Source: Salminus brasiliensis (lineage: Eukaryota; Chordata; Actinopteri; Characiformes; Bryconidae). From it: a stretch of DNA of 64,000 bases. Position 1 is the first letter of the stretch. Every line of letters starts with the position of its first letter. The translations under genes and the position numbers were made by a program. The notes below the pieces were generated by a model. The model was given only the letters and a program-made list of their open reading frames with translations. It searched no databases and was not told the origin of the DNA. This document shows, piece by piece, positions 33,735-45,182 of this stretch. The stretch lies in assembly GCF_030463535.1 (NCBI RefSeq), contig NC_132878.1:87368355-87432354 (forward strand), given 5' to 3'.

Positions 33735-36085
33735 ACCCATGCACCCATCTGAAAAATCACAGCAACCACCAAAAAATACCCTAGTAACCACCAAGACGCA
33801 CCTTAGCAACCATCTGAAATACCATGACAACTGTCTCAGAAACCACCTGAAGTACTACAGCAACCCCCTAGCATCCACTAAGAAACACCATAGCACCACA
33901 TAGCAACCAAACCTCACATCTTAGCAACTACCTGAAATACAACAGCAACCATCTAGAATACCTTAGCAATTGCCCTAGCAACCGCTTAATAACACCTTAG
34001 CAACCATCTGAAATACCATGGCAACTGTCTCAGCAACCATCTGAAGTACTACAGCAACCCCCTAGCATCCACTAAGAAACAATATAGCAACACCATAGCA
34101 CCACATAGCAACCATACGTGACATCTTAGCAACTATCTGAAATACAACAGCAACCACCTAGAATACCTTAGCAATTGCCCTAGCAACCACTTAATAACAC
34201 CTTAGCAACCATCTGAAATACCATGGCAACTGTCTCAGCAACCATCTGAAGTACTACAGCAACCCCCTAGCATCCACTAAGAAACAATATAGCAACACCA
34301 TAGCACCACATAGCAACCATACGTGACATCTTAGCAACTACCTGAAATACAACAGCAACCACCTAGAATACCTTAGCAATTGCCCTAGCAACCACTTAAA
34401 AACACCTTAGCAACCATCTGAAATACCATGGCAACTGTCTCAGCAACCATCTGAAGTACTACAGCAACCCCCTAGCATCCACTATAAAAAACAATATAGC
34501 AACACCATAGCACCACATAGCAACCATATGTGACATCTTAGCAACTACCTGAAATACAACAGCAACCACCTAGAATACCTTAGCAATTGCCCTAGCAACC
34601 ACTTAAAAACACCTTAGCAACCATCTGAAATACCATGGCAACTGTCTCAGCAACCATCTGAAGTACTACAGCAACCCCCTAGCATCCACTAAGAAACAAT
34701 ATAGCAACACCATAGCACCACATAGCAACCATACGTGACATCTTAGCAACTATCTGAAATACAACAGCAACCACCTAGAATACCTTAGCAATTGCCCTAG
34801 CAACCACTTAATAACACCTTAGCAACCATCTGAAATACCATGGCAACTGTCTCAGCAACCATCTGAAGTACTACAGCAACCCCCTAGCATCCACTAAGAA
34901 ACAATATAGCAACACCATAGCACCACATAGCAACCATACGTGACATCTTAGCAACTACCTGAAATACAACAGCAACCACCTAGAATACCTTAGCAATTGC
35001 CCTAGCAACCACTTAAAAACACCTTAGCAACCATCTGAAATACCATGGCAACTGTCTCAGCAACCATCTGAAGTACTACAGCAACCCCCTAGCATCCACT
35101 ATAAAAAACAATATAGCAACACCATAGCACCACATAGCAACCATATGTGACATCTTAGCAACTACCTGAAATACAACAGCAACCACCTAGAATACCTTAG
35201 CAATTGCCCTAGCAACCACTTAAAAACACCTTAGCAACCATCTGAAATACCATGGCAACTGTCTCAGCAACCATCTGAAGTACTACAGCAACCCCCTAGC
35301 ATCCACTAAGAAACAATATAGCAACACCATAGCACCACATAGCAACCATACGTGACATCTTAGCAACTACCTGAAGTACAACAGAAACCACCTAGAATAC
35401 CTTAGCAATTGCCCTAGCAACCACTTAATAACACCTTAGCAACCATCTGAAATACCATGGCAACTGTCTCAGCAACCATCTGAAGTACTACAGCAACCCC
35501 CTAGCATCCACTATAAAAAACAATATAGCAACACCATAGCACCACATAGCAACCATATGTGACATGTTAGCAACTACCTGAAATACAACAGCAACCACCT
35601 AGAATACCTTAGCAATTGCCCTAGCAACCACTTAAAAACACCTTAGCAACCATCTGAAATACCATGGCAACTGTCTCAGCAACCATCTGAAGTACTACAG
35701 CAACCCCCTAGCATCCACTAAGAAACAATATAGCAACACCATAGCACCACATAGCAACCATACGTGACATCTTAGCAACTACCTGAAGTACAACAGAAAC
35801 CACCTAGAATACCTTAGCAATTGCCCTAGCAACCACTTAATAACACCTTAGCAACCATCTGAAATACCATGGCAACTGTCTCAGCAACCATCTGAAGTAC
35901 TACAGCAACCCCCTAGCATCCACTATAAAAAACAATATAGCAACACCATAGCACCACATAGCAACCATATGTGACATGTTAGCAACTACCTGAAATACAA
36001 CAGCAACCACCTAGAATACCTTAGCAATTGCCCTAGCAACCACTTAATAACACCTTAGCAGCACCTTAGCAACCCCTGGGATTTA
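33735..36085. repeat. TAGCAACC satellite with 205/207-bp higher-order repeats
   Basis: Degenerate roughly 20-bp TAGCAACCA units are organised into about ten 205- or 207-bp blocks. Using the anchor AATATAGCAACACC, blocks start at about 34081, 34286, 34493, 34698, 34903, 35110, 35315, 35522, 35727 and 35934. Type A has ACTAAGAAAC before the anchor (spacing 205), type B ACTATAAAAAAC (207). The order A-A-B-A-A-B-A-B-A-B, with shared private variants inside matching blocks, shows a trimer (617 bp) and a dimer (412 bp) each duplicated as a unit. The array ends about 375 bp before the ISREs of gene D. Confidence 0.93.
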
Positions 36086-36460
36086 GTCAAAGCAGTTCCA
36101 CACTATGGATCATATGGCAACAGCTTAGCAGCTGCCAGGACGTGGGCAACCACTAAAGCTGTGCTACCAGTCTGTGCTGCTGTTTTTCCAGCTATCAATC
36201 CTCTATTTTTCGCCGAGCCAAAAAACAGAGGCCTAAAAACTGTGGACTCACAGCTTTGACAGTGCACCAAAGGTGGGATCTTTATCTGATGATCACTGGG
36301 CATTCGAGTTAGTGTATAAAATCAAACACACAAACTCATTTCTAGAACTTTCTAAAAATGAAAAACTGCAGCAAAACTATCAGTTATTCTCTAATAAGAA
36401 AAACTGACACTGTTTAACCCTGTAAAGAAACACGGCGCCTCTAAATACCCTGAATCCAAT

Positions 36461-36480
36461 GAAAAGAAACGAAAGTGAAA
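36461..36480 (+). promoter_or_regulatory. Tandem ISRE of family gene D
   Basis: GAAAAGAAACGAAAGTGAAA contains two overlapping GAAANNGAAA matches (GAAACGAAAG and GAAAGTGAAA), 200 bp upstream of the gene D ATG. This is the strongest interferon-type element in the window. The following 200 bp are GC-richer than the surroundings, as expected for a promoter. Confidence 0.75.
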
Positions 36481-36680
36481 GTCCTGACACTGCACATGAT
36501 CACACCAGTAAGGGCCAGTCTGACTACAAGTGCCACGTTCGCAAACTCGTAAAGCAGCTCAGACCAGGGTTTGGGGATTGGGCGTAACCTCACTGCTGGG
36601 AGCGTGTCCGGAGGTCCGGAGAGGGCGAGCGGTGTCCGCTTACACACACAGACACACGCCTGGAGAAACGAGCGGGGATC

Positions 36681-39072
36681 ATGGCTGCTCAGAGGTAAAG
36701 AGAACAGGTAGCGCTGTAGGATCATCAGCTGCACAGTGTGCAGCGTTTTCCCGCCAAAATGGAACGGAGGGCGCGAGAGAGAGAGTTGCCGAGGAAACGA
36801 GCGCGGTAAATTAATATATCATAAAGATATATAAGGAAAGCTGAGCTGAGGCGTTTAGATACCGCGGTGTGGAGGCAGGCTGTAAAAATGGAGCACTAAA
36901 GTGACTTCATGTGGAAACAAGCTGGTAAAAACGGCTTAGTAAACTTAAAAACGCCTTCATTAAAATAATACTTCATTTAATTAATATCATATAAATATAA
37001 TTCATTTGTGCCCTGTTCGACCTTTTGGGTTTAGTTTTACAGAACCAGGTTAATAATCAGACAGTCCAAGATAATAATAAAATAAGGCATTCATATATAA
37101 TATCTAAATAAAAGGCATACTACATATATATATGCATACTATTATATATATATATATACACACTTTTATAAATATATAAACAAAGGTAAAATTATTCTTA
37201 GCAATTGTTTGAAAAAACAAAAAAAAAAACAAACAAATTAAAAGTCCACAGAGAAAAAGGTTTCTATTTCATATATTGTTGTATTATTTTCTGGCCTCAA
37301 TATATAATTTCTGTCCTGTAGAAACGTAATTCTTTATGAATATGTTACTGTAGAGACTTGGATGAGCTGCCTTCTGTTGGGTAACTATGTTTAATCAAAG
37401 TCATGACAGGTCATTATGTAGAGAAGCCTATTTCAGTACCCAATGCAGTACCTAATTTTATTATTATTTTTATTAAGCAAATTGTTACATCTAATTATTC
37501 TGAGATACAAGGTTGTTAGTTTGTCTGGGTTTGTCCAGAGATGCTTTCTCATTAGTTTCAGATACTGCCTCACTGTTTTTGAAAAAAAAACAGTGAAAAA
37601 AGTTTCTTATTATTTTATGATGTTTTTCTCGTTCTTTTAAGATTTTTTTCTAATGTTTTAGAGATGATTTCCTTTATTTTAAGGCAGCAATAGACTTCCA
37701 TAGGAATGGGCTTCCATACAAATAGGAATACTATGGAAACTCAACCCGTATTATACTTGTAAGACCATTAATCAATAAGAGACCATCTGAATAAAGTATA
37801 AAATGCTAAAAGCCAGCAGTCGTTGTCTTGCTATGTTTGTCTTGATCTAAAGTGCTGGTGAACTGCTGGTCAGCATAATCTAGATTCTAGAAATTTGTGG
37901 TGGAGAAAAATCAGCGAAACCTGTGGACCTTTTACCACAGTACCTGTACTGTAGGCCCAGCTGTAGTCGATTGACTGCAGTTGGAAAACTGTGAAAATGT
38001 CTTTTAATTAAATCGTAATGGAACGTATCTTTCTTGAGATTAATAAATGAATTCGGTCAAAAATAAAAACACACATTGTTGAATAATCATGTAAATGCAT
38101 AACAAATTAAAAGCCAGTGTTTTTTTTCTTTCCAGAGAATGGATTCTGTGCCAAAACTCCAGAGGCTTTGACTTCATGTGCTGTAAAGGTGAGCATGTGA
38201 GTGTATCAGAGCTGGAAGGGGACCCCTGGATAGACCAGTACTACTTGGGAAAGACCAATATTCCATGGTATCCAAAATCCGTCTTTCATGTATCTAAGGT
38301 ATGTCATGTGACTGGGGACAGTGGCCTCTATAGTATCTTCAATAAAGGCGGATTCCAGAAGCCCCATTTCTTAGATGACAACTTCTTGTGGTGGAGCTTA
38401 TCTGTGACTAAGGATGAAATAGCTGATGCGGAAAAGAACCTCCTAAAGAAGATATTCTCAGCCGGCCAGGCCCACAACCAGCAGCTTTTCCTGGAGGATT
38501 TCACCACCTCACCAGCGTTCCAGAGCAAGTCTCGCTACGGCAACTTCCGCTTCACCTTTCCTCTGAAAGAGCTCCTGCGTCTGTATGCTACGCAGTTCTG
38601 CACCGATTCTTCTCTGGTCTTCCGCATATTTGACACCGAGATCTACAAGAAGGAGATTCTTTACACAGTGTTGGTACATCCACAACACGTTGCCCGCTAT
38701 GACAGGTATCCCCGTCTGCCCTGTGGTGACAGTGCTGTGTGTGGGTATTCCCAGGGCAACATCTCATGGCGCTGTCAGGCTCCTTCAGACAACCTCCGCC
38801 ACCAGCTGGAGGTGAACAAAGAGGAATGCAGAGTTCATGCTAAGCCACTTCAGAGTGAGGTGTATTACGTGTGGGATCATGTGGCTGTAGCCTTCCACAT
38901 GGAGCCAGGCTGGATTCTGCGTGTGGATCCAAACCAACTGTCCAGCAGTGTGAGTGTGTGTGAGCTCTCAGAGATCAACCTCTTGAAAGAGCCAGACACT
39001 GCCCTCAGTGAGTCTGACGCCCATGCAGTACTCGAGAATGTGAGGAGACAGTATGGATTAGGCCTGGTCTAG
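36681..39072 (+). CDS. Family gene D: full-length member of the four-paralogue cluster
   Basis: Exons 36681-36694 (ATG-GCT-GCT-CAG-AG|gtaaag) and 38136-39072 give 316 aa beginning MAAQREWILCQN. Same landmarks as gene B: CHVTGDSGLYSIFNKGGF, LWWSLSVT, FLEDFTTSPAF, RYGNFRFTFPLKELL, YKKEILYTVLVHP, YYVWDHVAVAFH and a C-terminal tail ...INLLKEPDTALSESDA like B's. It is clearly separate from the B/C pair throughout, so an older duplicate. The ISRE pair and GC-rich leader in front of exon 1 fit a regulated promoter. AATAAA motifs occur at 40274 and 40282. Function unknown; no transmembrane or signal segment seen. Confidence 0.88.
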
Positions 39073-39724
39073 GTCCTACTAGCCTACTATTGATCAGGGG
39101 GATGTTTCACAAAGCAGGATTTCTCAGTTAAACAGATAAGATAAGCCAAGTCAAGCCTGTGCAGTACAGGATCAGGTCAGGGGCACTGCTATTCGACAGT
39201 ACTCACGTATGGCCCACCCAGTTTTACCCAGTGATGCTTTAGGTACATTTGTAGTAAATGCTGAGTAATGAGCATTAAACCAATATTGCTATTTGCTTAG
39301 TTTTGGTTCATAACTTATTCAATCAGGGCTATTCCTAGCCTGTATGGGGTCCTATGCAAACATTAGCTGGGCACCTCCACCCAAATACAGTGGGTAAAAT
39401 AAATATTAAACATGTCACCAGTTTTTAAAGTAAATATATTTCTATTCTTACTTTCTATTCTTACTTTTTTGAGATGTTTTCTGTGTGGCACCATGGTAAC
39501 GAGACACATTTTCTTAGGCTATTAGTTAAAGCAGCTGATTTAATTGTGCACTAAGTGGCGGGATTGCTTTCTAATTATGGATAGATTTCAGCTGGTGTTA
39601 TGACTTTCCATTACTTTCTTCATGTGTTCAATACTTTTTCCCTGTGTCATTTCATAAGATAACTTAATTAATGGACATCTATGGTTTCATTTCTTTGCAT
39701 GTGTGGATTCTACATTCTTGATTG

Positions 39725-39910
39725 GTGTGGCGCAACAGATAACACCACTACCTGATAATGGTTGGTGTGGCGCAACAGATAACACTACCTGCCAGTGAGC
39801 TACCAAACCATGTGGGAGACTGGGGTTTGATTTCAGGTCTGGGTGACTGTGCTGCACTACACCAATAAGAGTCCTTGGGCAAGACTCCTAACACTAGGTT
39901 GGCCCACCTA
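39725..39910 (+). mobile_element. tRNA-like SINE (family 2) with duplicated head
   Basis: GGTGTGGCGCAACAGATAAC occurs twice (39724 and 39761), then GTGGGAGACTGGGGTTTGAT and AGAGTCCTTGGGCAAGACTC as in the 14.87-kb copy. The head duplication is local. Confidence 0.7.
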
Positions 39911-39919
39911 TAATAGTTT

Positions 39920-41555
39920 ATGAATGATGAAACATGATTTTTTGATAGAGAACTATCTGCAAAAACCTGTTCTTTGAGTGTCCACTAGATGGATGTGCTG
40001 AGCTGTACAAATATGGCCTAACATTGACAGTACTTTCCGAAAGCAAGATGAAGTCCATTTAGTGCAGCTCCATTCAGTAAATTTTTTTACAGTAGATATA
40101 GTAGATATTTACATATGAGTCAGCTCATATTTCAAATGATATGTCTTTATGGCATTAATTATCATTTCTAATTTCTTTTAAAAACTTTGCACAATTATTT
40201 ACACTTTTCTGTTTAGCATCATAATGTTGTGACATTTGGTTGTTCGTGTAAAGAAGAAACATGAATTAAAGCTAATAAAGCAATAAAAGATTAATACATT
40301 GTGTATGTTTTTTTTTGCTGGATTTTATACCTCTGTGGTAATGGGGCCATATGAAACAACCACATTATTTGATCAAGAGGTGTGTCCCAATAGTTTTAAT
40401 TAAAAAAGTTCAGTGAAATGCATTCATTTTTTTGGCTCATAACAATGGTAGAACCTTTTTTGGACCTATTAAAAAAAACATATTGTTTTAATAGTAAATA
40501 AAAACCCTTAAGGAGCCATTTCACTAGACAAAAACATAACCCTTAATCATTCAAATAAAACCCATTCTAAAAAAAAGAGCACACTGCTTACTCTCCGGGG
40601 GACTCTGGAGGACTTTTTCTTCTGAATGTCTATTATTACATAAAAATGTTTTCTCATGAAAAACATTTTTCTTCTTAAAACCAAGAGACTCTTTCCTCAA
40701 TCCTCCATAGTCTTATATTTCCCAAATCTCTGGTGTAACCTAATGTAAACACAGATGATCTAATATCAAATATTAAATCAAATACTGATGCTCTAAATAC
40801 TGATATGTCTCATGAATCTCCTTTCTGTTTGTGCAGCTTTTGATTTATGACTTTCCACTGTCTGGGTGATTTCATGTAGGTTGTCTACTTCCTGAAATGT
40901 GAATCAACAACACTGAATGAAAGACATCTTTACCCTTTACTGCACTCCTTATCCATGCACTTCTAACTTGGATTGCTCTCAACTCGTCAATTTCACACCT
41001 GCCTTTCAGACTCAATGCCTGATTAATGGCCCCTCAACTCTTGAGGTTTTGTCCAGAATAGGCAGCAGTTGTTTTAATGGTTAATAGGTATAGGCTAATT
41101 ACACACCAATTGTGTTGTCTTTAGCTAAGTTGCTTTGTCATTCAGCTTCTACAAAATTATTTAAATGGAATGCTAATGAAAAAAAGGATATTTTAGGTGT
41201 GACATATTATTATATATGTATATTTATATATATATTTTCTAAAAGATAAGTATAGAGACTAAAGAATACTACACTAAAATAATTAACAGATATTATGCTC
41301 ACATGCACTAGTAGTTCAGTGTAGTTTAGTCAAATTAGAGAACAGCTTGGTAGTCTGAATATTTTTAAATTGCACCTGAAAGTCACCTGTATGTGTTTAC
41401 ATGTGTTTTAGGAGTGCGTATATACAAACCATACCCATGTGACATTTGTCAGCAGTTCCTGGTCTATTGACATTTCATTTTTTTTAATCTTTTATCAAAC
41501 GCGTTGCTGTAATTGAAATGCCATTGCTTGAACCAACATGCACCTGAAAAAAACT
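39920..41555. other. Intergenic spacer right of gene D
   Basis: AT-rich with two AATAAA motifs near 40274-40287 that may end gene D transcripts. No other gene or element recognised. Confidence 0.5.
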
Positions 41556-41560
41556 ATTTA

Positions 41561-42286
41561 CAGTGTATCACAAAAGTGAGTACACCCCTCACATTTCTGC
41601 AGATATTTAAGTATATCTTTTCATGGGACAACACTGACAAAATGACACTTTGACACAATGAAAAGTAGTCTGTGTGCAGCTTATATAACAGTGTACATTT
41701 ATTCTTCCCTCAAAATAACTCAATATACAGCCATTAATGTCTAAACCAGCAACAACAAAAGTCAGTACACCCCTAAGAGACAACACACCTAAATGTCCAA
41801 ACTGAGCACTGCTTGTCATTTTCCCTCCAAAATGTCATGTGACTCGTTAGTGTTACTAGGTCTCAGGTGTGCATAGGGAGCAGGTGTGTTCAGTTTTGTA
41901 GTACAGCTCTCACACTCTCTCATACTGGTCACTAAAAGTTCCAACATGGCACCTCATGGCAAAGAACTCTGAGGATCTTAAAAGATGAATTGTTGTGCTA
42001 CATGAAGATGACCAAGGCTACAAGAAGATTGCCAACACCCTGAAACTGAGCTGCAGCATAGTGGCCAAGATCATCCAGCGTTTTAAAAGAGCAGGGTCCA
42101 CTCTAGACATTAATGGCTGTATATTGACTTATTTTGAGGGAAGAATACATTTACACAGTTATATAAGCTGCACACAGACTACTTTTCATTGTGTCAAAGT
42201 GTCATTTTGTCAGTGTTGTCCCATGAAAAGATATACTTAAATATCTGCAGAAATGTGAGGGGTGTACTCACGTTTGTGATACACTG
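41561..42286 (+). mobile_element. Tc1/mariner element with long inverted repeats, internally deleted
   Basis: Bounded by TA; the left end reads CAGTGTATCACAAAAGTGAG, the right end ...ACTCACGTTTGTGATACACTG. The terminal inverted repeats are about 190 bp long (41561-41755 and 42100-42286). Between them a + strand frame (41983-42100) encodes the N-terminal helix-turn-helix of a Tc1 transposase (VLHEDDQGYKKIANTL, SCSIVAKIIQRFKRAGS). The DDE catalytic region is gone. Non-autonomous, fairly young judging by TIR identity. Confidence 0.92.
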
Positions 42287-43282
42287 TACCTTTGATTTGA
42301 AAGACTTCATAGCCTACACTTTTAACAATTTCCCTCTAAAGTCTCCTTAATGTTAACACTTACTTAGTTTCAGATATCAAATAATAATCATGATTATTTT
42401 AAATGCAAGGAAATGGATTATTCCATGAATAAGGAACCTAATCTTTAAAATATGACACATTACACAATGGCAAATGTCTAAGCTCACAAATTCCATCTGT
42501 ATGATATCTGTAATTCTGCAGCCCCCTTTGGGATTCTAGTAGTGTCAGTTTGGAGTGCAGTTGTTAAAGCGTGGTGGGTATCCAACACTGTCTTCACCAT
42601 GGAGGCCTTAGGCAAGACTCCTAACACTACACTCACTTAACTGTGTAATATGATTCAAGTGTAAAATGTTCTAGATATGAGCATCAGCCATACTATGCCA
42701 TACTAAGCAACCTGCTGTGCACCTGGACATTGTTTTTGTCCGTTCTAGAGGAATGCAAATATTCAAATCTAGAACCACATTCTGTTTGATTTGATGCTTG
42801 TAGCAGATATGCTGAGATATCCTCTTTTTCTCAGACATCTTTTTTTTATTATCTAAAAATCCATTTATCATGAAGTTTTACCACAATATTGAGAACAACT
42901 ACCAGACTAAAATGATGTCAAAAACAAAAAACACAGTCACACAGACCAGGAGGATAGAAAAGTGTCCAGTGAAGTAGTGTTTTTCTTAAGCTAGCGGACA
43001 TTTTATTGATGTAGTTTCTATTGGCATGGAAATAAAAATTGAAAGGAGATCATTTGGCCATATAGTCTGTTAAGGTTATATATTGGTATTGGTTAATAAG
43101 TAAAATTAATGAACTAATGTAGTTGCTTATTTTTAAAGGTATTTAGGTCTCTCTCTCGATCAGACATACATATTGCTATGGTCCTACAATATGGATCTAC
43201 CTGAAGCATCCTGTCCCTAGTGTCCTCTTAAAAACAAACCACACACACACAAAATACAGTTACTCTATGTATATATTTTACT

Positions 43283-43580
43283 ATGGGGCAGTGGTGGCTC
43301 AGCGGTTAGAGCGCCGGGATATCGATAACAGGGTTGTGGGTTCGATTCCCGGGCTCGGCAAGCTGCCACTGTTGGGCCCTTGAGCAAGGCCCTTTACCCT
43401 CTCTGCTCCCCGGGCGCTGGAGTTGGCTGCCCACCGCTCTGGGTGTGTGTGTGTACTCACTGCCCCTAACACGTGTGTGTGTGTGAGTGTGTGTTCACTA
43501 CCAGATGGGTTAAATGCGGAGGACACATTTCGCTGTACAGTCCACACTGTACAGTGACGAATACGTGCACCTTTATCCTT
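43283..43580 (+). mobile_element. tRNA-derived SINE (family 1), most complete copy
   Basis: Full head (GGGGCAGTGGTGGCTCAGCG, GGGTTCGATTCCCGGGCTCG), body (CCCTCTCTGCTCCCCGGGCG), internal GT-rich tract and tail (GGACACATTTCGCTGTACAG ... ACGTGCACCTTTA). About 295 bp; useful as the reference copy for the others. Confidence 0.9.
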
Positions 43581-43599
43581 TACTGTTATATTGAAGATT

Positions 43600-44880
43600 A
43601 TATTACATTTTATTATATTATAGTGTGTTTTTTGGCCAAGAGCCCTGCCACAGAGCAGCTGCCTGTTTTTCAAGAACTGAATCCTGATTCCTGGTTAAAT
43701 TATCATTTGTAATCAGAGTCAGTGATGTATGTAGGACTTTCCGAAAGCCTAGAGTGTCATTTATTCTAATCAAACTGGTCCCACCCACTGGAAATCAGAT
43801 CCTCAGTCCGTTTGGAATAGTGACTGTGGTCAAAGCAACAATATGTAGCAAACATACCTTAAAATAGTAGCTTCAAAATCATGTGAATGCTCCACTGACT
43901 GTAATAGGGAGAATAGCACCTTCATCTTTGTCCTGGTTCGGGCCTGTATGGAATGGTAGCACAAGATCCTTTCATGAGAACTGCATAATGCTACCATGTT
44001 CATAATTGTCATATTTGTGTAAAATCCTGCAATATTTCTCTACCACCTCAGTCCACAGGCTTCCTTCACTCTAGCTTGTCCAGAAATGCACGCAGGGTTA
44101 AGCTAAAAGCATGATTTCCTGCATTAGTTCAGTTCAATTCAGTAAAAGTGAGTTACACTTCCCCACTGTAGGGGGAGCCCAGGAGCAAAAATACCCAATT
44201 CTTGCATAATTTTGCTTCAATGTGGTGCTTTTGACCTGCAGTTCTACCAGTGAAGCCCTAATCGATAGGAGAGTTTGTTTAGCTGTATCTCCTCAGATAT
44301 GACTGAGAAAAAAAACCCTGACTGAACAGTTTTCTGTTTCTGCTGTTGCCAGCCACAAGGCCTTCTCTCAAGGCCTAAAGGGCCATGAGTGTTCCCCACT
44401 GCAGATAGCCCCTCATTACACAAATCCTTAACTCAGATCAGCTGATTTCCTTTACGTTATACTGTGATGGCTGGCATTGGTGGGGAACTCCACAACGTTA
44501 CGCCAAACACTCGTGAGCTCAGATGATGGTTAATGCCTGTAGATGACTCAATGCTTCAGCAAAGCAACAGTGTCAGGTTAAAATTGAAGGGTATTACAAT
44601 TTAAAGAGGGGGAAATCCCCAATCCAGACTTTCTCTTTCCAACTGCACAACAAACCATAAAGCGAAAGCGAAGCCGCGGCTGTAAATATAACCCTAACCT
44701 GATCACTGGCTGGCATCCCCCTCACACGCCAGCATACTTTTCCTTAGTGTGTGTGTACGTGTGTGTGTCCCTTCTCCAGCTCAGTGTTTCCATCTGAAAG
44801 CGGTGGTGCCACCCCCATATAAGGTCACATGGCTCATAGCGATGATGTAATCACAGCAGAGTTCCCTCTCCTTTACACAT
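43600..44880. other. Intergenic spacer before glipr2
   Basis: No gene seen. 44150-44240 (GGGGGAGCCCAGGAGCAAAA and ATTCTTGCATAATTTTGC) is the reverse complement of 61680-61770, an interspersed repeat. From 44885 the sequence becomes GAGA-rich and merges into the glipr2 leader. Confidence 0.5.
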
Positions 44881-44884
44881 GCAC

Positions 44885-45115
44885 ACAGAGAGAGAGGGAG
44901 AAAGAGAGAGGTGGAAGTGTAGAGGGAGAAAGAGGAGAGGACACTGTTGAGGTTTTGAAGGCCTAGTACTGCCTGTACTGAGTTGCCAAGGGGACAGAAA
45001 CATTTCAGCTGGGGGTAGGAGAGCAAGGCTTGGAGAGATCCTGGTATATATTACAGGAGAAACAGAGAGAGAGAGAGAGACAGAGTGAGTGAGAGAGGGA
45101 GGGAGGCTGATCCAT
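44885..45115. repeat. GAGA-rich tract in the glipr2 5' region
   Basis: Several (AG)n and GGGAGA runs (44887-44935, 45062-45105) within 300 bp upstream of the glipr2 ATG at 45183, including a TATA-like GGTATATATTAC at about 45043. Simple-sequence promoter or 5' UTR DNA; whether it acts as a GAGA element is not known. Confidence 0.5.
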
Positions 45116-45182
45116 TATAACAGCTGCCAGGAACTGTGAGAAGGCACTTTCTACAGGCCAGAGTAGAGACTTTCTCCTCATC

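Noticed and set aside
33735-36085. Possible CRISPR-like direct repeats
   Set aside because: Eukaryotic context, no unique spacers, and every block is itself made of related TAGCAACC units; this is a satellite.
36103-36303. - strand frame next to the satellite
   Set aside because: No family resemblance, no splice context, and it overlaps the edge of repetitive DNA and the gene D upstream region.
37443-37640. Hydrophobic 65-codon frame in gene D intron
   Set aside because: Composed of T-rich low-complexity sequence (F/L/I runs); no splice or start support.
15348-39072. Assignment of the four-gene family to Gig2, the known fish interferon-induced PARP-like family
   Set aside because: Gig2 proteins are about half the size and carry a YTMYHGT-type start of the PARP core; the motifs here (WWS, YGNFRFTF, WDHVAVAFH) are not those I know from Gig2, so the name was not used.
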